Assembly (NCBI GenBank): GCA_037043235.1
Contig: JAWRVZ010000003.1
Location: 9,227,501-9,291,500 of the forward strand
From: Rhodeus uyekii
Lineage: Eukaryota; Chordata; Actinopteri; Cypriniformes; Acheilognathidae
Reading direction: 5' to 3'
Length of the DNA stretch: 64,000 nucleotides
Positions 60,001-64,000 of the stretch are shown one piece after another; position 1 is the stretch's first letter; each line of letters starts with the position of its first letter. The notes beneath the pieces are model-generated. The model saw nothing but the letters and a program-made list of their open reading frames with translations, had not been told where the DNA came from and did not search any database. The translations under genes were made by a program, and so were the position numbers.

Positions 60001-60314
60001 TATAATGATAACCCTCGGCTAATTGACATTGTTGGCTAGAGAGGAAAGTGGATGAAGTGATAGATGGAGTAACTCTAGAGGGTTTACTGACATGAAGGAG
60101 AGGGTGAAGTGGAATCTCTGCCTCAGTCCTCTGAAAGTGATGAAGGATTGTCCAGGGAAGCTGCGCGTGGTCATCTCACAATAGGGCTTCTCGTACTCGC
60201 CGTCAGGACACTGGCACAGGAAACCCCCCACCAGCAGGTCCACACACCTGCCTCCGTTCTTACACACACCTGGAACACAGCGGCCTGAGCGTGTGTTGAC
60301 CTCACAGCGCTCTC
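33432..60314 (-). CDS. celsr1: celsr1, cadherin EGF LAG seven-pass G-type receptor 1 (3' part, 33 exons)
   Basis: Adhesion GPCR of the Flamingo/Celsr family, a core planar-cell-polarity protein that bridges neighbouring cells. The exons encode about 1,629 residues: EGF, laminin G1, EGF, laminin G2, two EGFs, laminin-EGF, HormR, GAIN with GPS ([14 protein letters not shown]), seven transmembrane helices and a serine-rich acidic tail. CELSR1 rather than CELSR2/3 is indicated by tail motifs such as [12 protein letters not shown] and DSDSDSELS and by GESTVSLES. All introns are GT-AG and the phase closes across all junctions. The cadherin repeats and first EGFs, on a very large first exon in vertebrates, lie outside the right edge. 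Paralogue 1a/1b is not decidable. Confidence 0.95.
33540..33810 (-). CDS. celsr1: celsr1 exon: distal tail
   Basis: [30 protein letters not shown], then a proline-rich RPPPLPPKP and NEDFDS. Acceptor tttattag|GCA. The frame meets TGA at 33536-33538, but the sequence GATTCTGA|GTGAGT is a strong donor, so this exon probably splices to the short exon at 33432-33456. Confidence 0.9.
33971..34200. repeat. (AT)n microsatellite and imperfect inverted repeat
   Basis: A long AT run (33971-34014) is followed by two arms, tgtgtgtgtttgtct near 34031-34050 and its complement near 34127-34146. Each arm also contains an ATAATGTTTACA block; together they could form a hairpin of about 120 bp. It lies in the intron between two celsr1 tail exons. 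Confidence 0.75.
34368..34580 (-). CDS. celsr1: celsr1 exon: cytoplasmic tail
   Basis: [19 protein letters not shown], then [16 protein letters not shown], matching the human segment with VETKVSVELH. Acceptor gttctgcag|TTG, donor AGAAGAG|GTGAGC, phase 1. Confidence 0.92.
34738..34881 (-). CDS. celsr1: celsr1 exon: acidic serine-rich tail block
   Basis: [20 protein letters not shown] then [17 protein letters not shown] and IHSTPK. Typical CELSR phospho-acceptor-like block. Acceptor tctatacag|ACT, donor CTAAAG|GTGCCT, phase 1. Confidence 0.93.
35080..35174 (-). CDS. celsr1: celsr1 exon: cytoplasmic tail
   Basis: [20 protein letters not shown] then [12 protein letters not shown]. Low conservation; supported by strong splice sites (ttgcacacag|GGA, CGAAG|GTGAGG) and phase. 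Confidence 0.88.
35981..36117 (-). CDS. celsr1: celsr1 exon: cytoplasmic tail
   Basis: [39 protein letters not shown]. Acceptor ggcattccag|CGT, donor ACTCAG|GTAATA, phase 2. Confidence 0.92.
36193..36318 (-). CDS. celsr1: celsr1 exon: TM7 end and proximal tail
   Basis: [20 protein letters not shown] then [12 protein letters not shown]. Acceptor tcattccag|GGC, donor CTCACA|GTGAGT, phase 0. Confidence 0.94.
36604..36692. repeat. (CTAT)n microsatellite
   Basis: About 22 uninterrupted CTAT units (GATA on the gene strand) in a celsr1 intron. Confidence 0.95.
36911..37037 (-). CDS. celsr1: celsr1 exon: TM6 and TM7 start
   Basis: TM6 ([20 protein letters not shown]), then [18 protein letters not shown]. 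Acceptor gttgtgcag|CTC, donor TTACAG|GTACTT, phase 0. Confidence 0.95.
37114..37190 (-). CDS. celsr1: celsr1 exon: TM5 end and loop 3
   Basis: [20 protein letters not shown] then EKSGA. 77 nt. Acceptor tttttaacag|ATA, donor GCAAT|GTAAGT, phase 2. Confidence 0.93.
37276..37388 (-). CDS. celsr1: celsr1 exon: extracellular loop 2 and TM5 start
   Basis: [20 protein letters not shown] then [14 protein letters not shown]; the Cys is the usual loop-2 disulfide partner. Acceptor cttgtcag|GTC, donor GTGTTG|GTCAGT, phase 0. Confidence 0.95.
37501..37655 (-). repeat. tRNA-derived SINE
   Basis: Reverse orientation: tail first (tttggcagacgcttttatcc), head last (tactgattgagctacagg). Essentially full-length, abutting the Tc1-like fragment. 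Confidence 0.85.
37660..38175 (-). mobile_element. Tc1-like transposase fragment, degraded
   Basis: Reads in more than one frame: [20 protein letters not shown] with the helix-turn-helix part [12 protein letters not shown], then [32 protein letters not shown] and AWSDESRF, the latter holding the first catalytic Asp. The rest of the catalytic domain and both TIRs are missing. Truncated at the SINE on the left. Confidence 0.85.
38613..38787 (-). CDS. celsr1: celsr1 exon: TM3 and TM4
   Basis: TM3 ([20 protein letters not shown]), [14 protein letters not shown], then TM4 ([12 protein letters not shown]). Acceptor gatttatag|TTT, donor CACTG|GTATGA, phase 1. The following intron holds a SINE and a Tc1-like fragment. 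Confidence 0.95.
38894..39094 (-). CDS. celsr1: celsr1 exon: TM1 and TM2
   Basis: HGDVLPLK then TM1 ([20 protein letters not shown]), the loop [14 protein letters not shown] and TM2 ([19 protein letters not shown]). Acceptor catccttag|CAT, donor AGTCCG|GTGAGC, phase 0. Confidence 0.95.
39186..39312 (-). CDS. celsr1: celsr1 exon: GPS motif
   Basis: [20 protein letters not shown] then [17 protein letters not shown]: the GPS with its conserved Cys and Trp residues and HMT at the usual cleavage position. Acceptor atttgatag|GGT, donor CGAGAA|GTAGGA, phase 0. Confidence 0.94.
39432..39599 (-). CDS. celsr1: celsr1 exon: GAIN domain, subdomain B
   Basis: [40 protein letters not shown] then [10 protein letters not shown]. 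Acceptor cacaacccag|ACT, donor ATTCT|GTGAGC, phase 2. Confidence 0.94.
40182..40377 (-). CDS. celsr1: celsr1 exon: GAIN domain
   Basis: [40 protein letters not shown] then [16 protein letters not shown]. Acceptor acactacag|ATG, donor CTTAG|GTAGAA, phase 2. Confidence 0.94.
40462..40602 (-). CDS. celsr1: celsr1 exon: GAIN domain
   Basis: [19 protein letters not shown] then [17 protein letters not shown]. Acceptor cacattcaag|TTG. The donor GCAAAG|GTTTTT is weak, but the 84-nt intron joins in frame. Confidence 0.9.
40681..40864 (-). CDS. celsr1: celsr1 exon: GAIN domain
   Basis: [40 protein letters not shown] then [15 protein letters not shown]. Acceptor ttgtgatag|AAC, donor CATGA|GTTAGT, phase 1. 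A 78-nt intron follows. Confidence 0.92.
41346..41555 (-). CDS. celsr1: celsr1 exon: GAIN domain, subdomain A
   Basis: [40 protein letters not shown] and [16 protein letters not shown]. Acceptor gtgacttaag|AGC, donor AACAAG|GTATAT, phase 0. Confidence 0.93.
41652..41746 (-). CDS. celsr1: celsr1 exon: end of HormR
   Basis: [20 protein letters not shown] then [12 protein letters not shown]. Acceptor tttgacag|GCA, donor ATGGAG|GTTTGT, phase 0. The intron after it is only 96 nt. Confidence 0.93.
42022..42080. repeat. (AT)n(TG)n microsatellite
   Basis: Compound dinucleotide run in a celsr1 intron, followed by AT-rich sequence with ATATAATTGTATAT palindromes near 42255-42310. Confidence 0.85.
42359..42460 (-). 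CDS. celsr1: celsr1 exon: HormR domain start
   Basis: [20 protein letters not shown] then [12 protein letters not shown], the cysteine- and tryptophan-bearing hormone-receptor motif. Acceptor ttatttag|TGG, donor TAGCG|GTGAGT, phase 1. Confidence 0.94.
42540..42741. repeat. partial cyprinid-type MITE ending tgggtgaactatcccttt
   Basis: The right end tttttgggtgaactatcc is the inverse of the agggatagttcaccc terminus seen at 45402. Only the right part is clear. Confidence 0.6.
43015..43198 (-). CDS. celsr1: celsr1 exon: laminin-type EGF, second part
   Basis: [39 protein letters not shown] then [10 protein letters not shown]. Acceptor aatttttcag|GAC, donor TGTGG|GTATGT, phase 1. Confidence 0.95.
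43343..43946. mobile_element. hAT-like non-autonomous element with a SINE inside
   Basis: Left end AGGGAGTGTTCACATTGTGT and right end (inverted) AAGGGTGTGTTCACACTTGT are related inverted repeats. The hAT assignment is an inference from the terminus style. The interior is split by a SINE at 43612-43763. Confidence 0.65.
43612..43763 (+). repeat. tRNA-derived SINE
   Basis: Head ttgctcaatcagtagagcat, B-box-like ggttcaatccc and tail tttaggataaaagcgtctgc. Inserted in the hAT-like element. Confidence 0.85.
44271..44391 (-). CDS. celsr1: celsr1 exon: laminin-type EGF, first part
   Basis: [19 protein letters not shown] then [20 protein letters not shown]. The acceptor lies in a CA tract (cacacacag|AGG); frame length agrees with the family. 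Donor TGCAAG|GTAAGC, phase 0. Confidence 0.93.
44780..44930 (-). repeat. tRNA-derived SINE
   Basis: Same subfamily as the copy at 43612 (shares the segment gttgtaaacaccaatgctct), reverse orientation. Confidence 0.85.
45402..45710. mobile_element. cyprinid-type MITE, about 310 bp
   Basis: Left end AAGGGATAGTTCACCCAAAA and right end ttgggtgaactatatctt form inverted repeats. I know this terminus as extremely common in cyprinid genomes. Non-coding. Confidence 0.8.
45726..45884 (+). repeat. tRNA-derived SINE, best-preserved copy
   Basis: A-box region tagctcaaccagtagagcat, B box ggttcgattcc, then a non-tRNA body and the tail tttggataaaagcgtctgcc. It resembles a tRNA promoter, but the tail and repetition show it is a SINE. 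Confidence 0.9.
45935..46556. mobile_element. non-autonomous TIR element with TA flanks, 622 bp
   Basis: Ends CAGTGGTACCTCGAGATATG and (inverted) CAGTAGTACCTCAAGATACG, flanked by TA on both sides. It is related in terminal motif to the element at 16078-16872. The interior has cgtatcttg-type repeats and a short ACGT tandem near 46190-46206. Confidence 0.8.
46737..46878 (-). CDS. celsr1: celsr1 exon: two EGF parts
   Basis: GYFGRDC ends one [21 protein letters not shown] to [14 protein letters not shown] is a complete six-cysteine EGF. Acceptor ttcccctag|GTT, donor CGCAA|GTGAGT, phase 2. Confidence 0.95.
47164..47338 (-). CDS. celsr1: celsr1 exon: end of laminin G2, first part of EGF
   Basis: [20 protein letters not shown] then [20 protein letters not shown] and HTCVCEPG; the EGF is completed in the next exon. 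Acceptor ttttatag|GGT, donor GCCAG|GTAACA, phase 1. Confidence 0.94.
47422..47535 (-). CDS. celsr1: celsr1 exon: laminin G2
   Basis: [20 protein letters not shown] then GGFTGCMQ. 114 nt in phase 0 at both ends. Acceptor gtatag|AGG, donor ATGCAG|GTAAAT. Confidence 0.92.
48292..48477 (-). CDS. celsr1: celsr1 exon: laminin G2
   Basis: [20 protein letters not shown] then [18 protein letters not shown] and SLDYGMFQ. Acceptor gtttccag|GTG, donor TTTCAG|GTATAT, phase 0. Confidence 0.93.
48636..48802 (-). CDS. celsr1: celsr1 exon: laminin G2 start
   Basis: [18 protein letters not shown] then [20 protein letters not shown]. Acceptor ctttacgcag|TTA, donor CTTATG|GTGAGT, phase 0. Confidence 0.94.
49818..49943 (-). 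CDS. celsr1: celsr1 exon: EGF between laminin G domains
   Basis: Laminin G1's last cysteine, then a six-cysteine [34 protein letters not shown]. Acceptor ctattcag|GTT, donor CATG|GTAAGA, phase 1. Confidence 0.94.
50184..50347 (-). CDS. celsr1: celsr1 exon: end of laminin G1
   Basis: [20 protein letters not shown] then [20 protein letters not shown], very close to vertebrate CELSR1. Acceptor tgtgcacag|GTC, donor GGCAG|GTTAGA, phase 1. Confidence 0.95.
50650..50680. repeat. MITE terminus remnant
   Basis: Contains ttgggtgaactattccttca, a diverged end of the family seen at 45402-45710. The other end is not recognised. Confidence 0.45.
52441..52466. repeat. (TA)n microsatellite
   Basis: Dinucleotide run just downstream of a celsr1 laminin G1 exon, in intron sequence. 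Confidence 0.85.
52641..52798 (-). CDS. celsr1: celsr1 exon: laminin G1
   Basis: [20 protein letters not shown] through [19 protein letters not shown] to GTQTGQKK. Acceptor ttattcaag|CCC, donor AAGAA|GTAAGT, phase 2. Confidence 0.95.
52800..57410. other. large celsr1 intron
   Basis: Intron between laminin G1 exons. It holds the dispersed repeat at 55014-55417 and AT-rich sequence; no further exon is supportable. Confidence 0.7.
55014..55417 (+). repeat. cyprinid-type dispersed repeat, copy 3
   Basis: Ends actgttcaaaagtt and (inverted) actgctgttcaacggttt are loosely inverted. The interior contains tttctgaaggatcatgtgac and gctttggtgagcataagaga, shared with the copies at 31890 and 43270. Confidence 0.8.
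57413..57501 (-). CDS. celsr1: celsr1 exon: laminin G1
   Basis: [20 protein letters not shown] then [10 protein letters not shown]. 89 nt. Acceptor ctggttag|GAG, donor AACAAG|GTAAGT, phase 0. Confidence 0.94.
58597..58712 (-). CDS. celsr1: celsr1 exon: laminin G1
   Basis: [20 protein letters not shown] then [19 protein letters not shown]. Acceptor ttattcatag|GTT, donor TGCTG|GTAAGT, phase 1. Confidence 0.94.
60092..60314 (-). CDS. celsr1: celsr1 exon (likely gene exon 2): EGF and start of laminin G1
   Basis: Begins [15 protein letters not shown]; a six-cysteine EGF ([20 protein letters not shown]) leads into [20 protein letters not shown] of laminin G1. Acceptor cttttcag|GAG. The frame requires donor CTTCAT|GTCAGT rather than the nearby GTAAAC, because only the former restores FMFATRERN with the next exon. 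Confidence 0.9.
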
Positions 60315-60559
60315 CTGAAAAGAGAATTCCCTAGAAACATTACTACAACAAACTACTTTTTATGTTTTCTGAAGAAAATGTAGTTGAAATGAAAGTTGAT
60401 TGTCTAGGGTTGTTGCCAAGGTGTTGCTATGTGGACTTGAATAAACGTCTGTGAATGTGACAGGTGAAAAACATTGTCTGTTGAATTACAATCTTAAAGT
60501 TATTTGTGTGGTTACATTTTTTAAAATAAAGTGAGAAAATCTTAAAAATCTTTCTGTAA

Positions 60560-60840
60560 ACAGTTTAAAAGAGTCATTTTTTCATAGTGTGAGGAACAGT
60601 TTAATAATCTAAAGAACCTTTTTCCACAATAAAGAACCTTTCTTTTGAGCATTGAAAAGATTCCATGGATGAGAAAAGTTCTTCATGAAACCATAGAAGC
60701 AAATAAAAAAAAGAAGGTAAAATGTGATAGAATCTGCAGACAAAAGCTCAAGTTGTTAAATTCTTATGGTTTGCTAATACTGAAGAAAAGGGCAGTTCAG
60801 ATCCTGGAAGACGACTGGTTATTCCTTTAATGCTAACTGA
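60560..60840. repeat. possible dispersed repeat
   Basis: aaagaacctttcttttgagc with attccatggatg resembles a common cyprinid repeat. Boundaries are uncertain. Confidence 0.4.
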
Positions 60841-61558
60841 GGTTAAAAAAAAAACACATTTCATATGTCCTCTGACACATACTAAGTGCAATTCAGCCAT
60901 GGAACTCAATTCCATATATTAATTGCAAACTTGTTTCCTTCACCCAATCTTCGTGAGATTACTTTTAGTTCCAACAGGACAAAGGCTTCCAGTTCTGTCC
61001 AAAAGAGAAGGCTTCAGAGAGAGCATTGAGCACCCTTTCCTCTTTGCTTAGTGATTCCAGGCAGACCGCTGTGCTCACTGACCCAGACTAACCTTTGTTC
61101 ATAGTCTAAAGAAACAGGACCACAGCCAAGCAACAGAACAACAATGAAAGAGCCCTGGTGGTCTGTCCACTAGCCTCATAACGTGACATGAGATCTAGGG
61201 TGAACTGATGATGCCTCGCTATTGGAAGACGCTGCAAGCAAAAGTGACATCATTCTCATTGTTACAATTAGATGTTTGCCAGAGGGTTTCTTTGACAGTT
61301 ATCACAATAAACGATTATGAGATTGTGTTAGGGCATTCGATTAAATTCATGAAAGACATGTAGCTGAAAGATAAGACTGCTTAACTTTATACTGAAGTAA
61401 AAGTCAATTGAACCTGATCATTTTGTTTCCTGATTGTTTAACTATTTAAAGTGTTGCATTCAGGGCTCAAAAATAAATTTTTATCACAATTATTATTGAC
61501 AGCAGGTGAAATGAAAATGAAAATAAATAAATATAAATTAATGACCATAAATATTAAG

Positions 61559-63151
61559 GTAATACGTCACAATAAGTTCTCATTTGTTAACATTAGTTAA
61601 TGCTTTAACAAAATATGAGCAATATATTTTGTACTGCATTTATTAACCTTTAATAAATTAATGTTAGCTGAATAAATAAAAGTGTTTGTTCATGTTAGTT
61701 CAGTGTATTAACTAATGTTAAAAGATACAACTTTTGAACTTAAAAATGTACAAGTAAATGCTGAGATTAACATAATAAATGGTATAGAAGTACAGGTGAA
61801 TATTAGTAGAGACCAATATTAGAATATTACTTAAGACCAATACAAAGAAAGGATTTTTAGAACTCTTGGCCAACTGAAAAGTATGAGCATGTACAGCACT
61901 CAATGCTTAGTTGGGGCTCCTTTTGCCTGAATTTGCCTCGGCGTGGCATGGAGTTGATAAGTCTGTGGCACTGCTCAGGTGTTATGAGACCCCATGTTGC
62001 TCTGATAGTGGCCTTCAGCTCTTCTGCATTGTTGGGTCTGGTATATCCATCTTCCTCTTCACAATACCCCATCGATTTTCTATGGGGTTAAGGTCAGGCG
62101 AGTTTCTTTAAGGTCAGGAGAGGTCCTTAAATCAGGTACTGGTTACTTTGGCACTGTGTGCAGGTGCCAAATCCTGTTGGAAAATGAAATCAGCATCTCC
62201 ATAAAGTTGGTCAGCAGCAGAAAGCAGACCTTGGACCTTGGAAAGACCTTGGACCTCAGAAAACACAGTGGACCAATACCAGCAGATGACATGGTTCCCC
62301 AAACCATCACTGACTGTGGAAACTTTACACTGGACCTCAAGCAATGTGGATTGTGTGCCTCTCCTCTCTTCCTCCAGACTCTGGGACCCTTTTACTTTCA
62401 TCAGAGAACATAATTTTGGACCACTCAGCAAGAGTCCAGTCCTTTTTGTCTTTAGCCCCGGCGAGACGCTTCTGACGCTGTCTGTTGTTCAAGATTGGCT
62501 TGACACAAGGAATGCGACAGCACTTGAAGCACTGACTCCAGCCGCAGTCCACTCTTTGTGAATCTCCCCCACATTTTTGAACGGGTTGTTTTTGTTTTGT
62601 CATTGCACAATCCTCTCCAGGGTGCGGTTATCCCTATTGCTTGTACACCTTTTTGTACCACATATTTTCCTTCCCTTCACCTCTCTATTAATGTGCTTGG
62701 ACACAGAGCTCTGTGAACAGCCAGCCTCTTTTGCAATGACCTTTTATGTCTTGGCCTCCTTGTGCAAAGTGTCAATGGTCGTCTGTCTGGAGTCAACTGT
62801 TAAGTCAGCAGTCTTCTCCATGATTGGTGTTTTGAGTTAATTAGCTGATTAGAGTATGGCACCAAGTGTCTTCAATATTGAACTTTTTCACAATATTCAA
62901 ATTTTTTGAGATACTGAATTTGGGATTTTCCTTAGTTGTCAGTTATAATCATCAAAATTAAAAGAAATGAACATTTGAAATATATCAGTCTGTGTGTAAT
63001 GAATGAATATAATATACAAGTTTCACTTTTTGAATGGCATTAGTGAAATAAATGATATTCTAATTATATGATAAGCACCTGTATTGTTCATTGCTAGTTC
63101 ATGTTAATGTAATTAATGTTAACAAATGAAACCTTATTGTAAACTGTTACC
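61559..63151. mobile_element. TIR repeat (about 300 bp) split by a Tc1-like element
   Basis: Left end GGTAATACGTCACAATAAG and right end (inverted) GGTAACAGTTTACAATAAGG with the shared CATTTGTTAACATTA interior. The two halves are separated by the Tc1-like insertion at 61793-63081. Confidence 0.75.
61793..63081 (-). mobile_element. Tc1-like DNA transposon, nearly full length, broken
   Basis: CAGGTG termini flanked by TA at 61791-61792 and 63082-63083; both ends share ATTAGAATAT. On the minus strand several frames carry Tc1 transposase pieces: WTLAEWSKIMFSDES (first Asp), FIFQQDLAPAH (second Asp), SPDLNPIEN (third acidic residue), ITPEQCHRLINSMPRR. Frameshifts separate them, so it is inactive. 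Length about 1.29 kb, as is usual for fish Tc1-like elements. Confidence 0.9.
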
Positions 63152-64000
63152 AACGTTAATATCCTGAAATTATTTTATGTAGACATCAGTACACATAAGT
63201 GTGATTAAATGTAAGATTACAAATATTGTGTTATACAGACAAACAGAGAGACAGACAGATAGATAGATTTTGCCTTTTTAGCCTTTGTATGATGTTTTGT
63301 ATAATCATATTCTATGGCAATTGTTTAATTTTCTCGCCATAGCCAATTTTTGGACCCTGTGTGTGTATATATACAGCGTATGTGGTTTGCTTTCACCCGA
63401 GATAGACAGACTCGTAGCACAGGACACAGAAACATACCGATAATCTTCCCAAAAATCCATCACCATCCTGACAAATGCAGTAGCCGCGGAACAAACATCT
63501 GAGGTTTGCTTGGAGGACGTTACCTTGTTGCACTTGTAATCCTGTATCTCTGATTCCAGGCCAGCTCAGTGTGCACACCATTGTGTACCTGCCATTACCT
63601 TGACAAGATCTGGGCCCAAAGGAACTATGTCGACTGGGACACACAAAAGAGGTTCCAAAGAGGTAATGATCCAAATGTCGGTCAGATAATCCCTCATTTC
63701 AGAGGAATTACAGGGATACATTACTCTGTAATGAGAGAAACCCATGAGAGGAACTACAGAGACCACTGTCAACACCTCTAGTTATGACCACATACTACCT
63801 GAGGGCTTGAGAGGGCAGAGGTTCACTGCTCTTTACTGTAGTTCAGAAACATGAGCTGACAAACAGAGAGAAGTTGTCAAAGTGAATGATCCCATGCAGG
63901 AGCTCTGAACCTTGGGACTGAGGGTCTGGATACGATTCCTGCTGTCAAACTTACACAGGATAATTCCTTCCAACAAGAGTGTATCTCCATGTAAGTTATG
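63152..64000. other. celsr1 intron sequence to window edge
   Basis: No exon recognised. It should belong to the large intron between the cadherin-bearing first exon and the exon at 60314. A short AGACAGATAGAT run lies near 63251-63270. Confidence 0.6.

Noticed and set aside
63393..63674. 93-codon minus-strand frame upstream of the celsr1 EGF exon
   Set aside because: No EGF or cadherin signature and no convincing splice sites in frame; vertebrate CELSR1 has no exon between the large first exon and the EGF exon here.

Overview
This window is vertebrate genomic DNA, almost certainly from a teleost and most likely a cyprinid. It is AT-rich and intron-rich, full of microsatellites, and carries several short interspersed repeats that I know as abundant in carp and zebrafish genomes. 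There are no bacterial-style operons. Exon edges were read by eye from splice sites and from continuous reading frame; in both genes the phase closes across every exon.

Two protein-coding genes were found, both on the minus strand, so each reads from high to low coordinates. (1) gramd4, about 31 kb down to about 2 kb, is complete in its coding part: 18 coding exons (25,092 down to 4,719) give 586 residues. The order is a conserved N-terminus, coiled coil, proline-rich linker, membrane segments and C-terminal GRAM domain. A CpG-rich stretch at 30.6-31.1 kb is the likely promoter and non-coding first exon. (2) celsr1 (cadherin EGF LAG seven-pass receptor, Flamingo/planar cell polarity family) lies from 60,314 down to 33,432. 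The 33 exons here encode about 1,629 residues: the last EGF and laminin-G modules, laminin-EGF, HormR, GAIN/GPS, seven transmembrane helices and the cytoplasmic tail. The large first exon (cadherin repeats and first EGFs) must lie beyond the right edge.

Layout: 1-2.1 kb intergenic with microsatellites; 2.1-4.7 kb probable gramd4 3' UTR with old repeats; 4.8-9.0 kb a large gramd4 intron packed with three back-to-back terminal-inverted-repeat (TIR) transposons; 9.0-15.3 kb clustered gramd4 exons; 15.3-31 kb widely spaced 5' exons with two more small transposons and a decayed tandem duplication; 31-33.4 kb short intergenic gap and celsr1 3' UTR; 33.4-50.3 kb dense celsr1 exons; 50-64 kb large celsr1 introns, including a broken Tc1-like transposon nested in an older repeat.

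The two genes are neighbours by conserved synteny (CELSR1 and GRAMD4 are adjacent in human 22q13), but nothing here suggests they act together. The points most worth a second look are a candidate final celsr1 exon that would give the receptor a C-terminal PDZ-type ligand, a TTAA-flanked transposon carrying two 18-bp perfect palindromes resembling paired T-box sites, the nested transposon insertions, and the tail-to-head gene orientation, which differs from what I recall for human.
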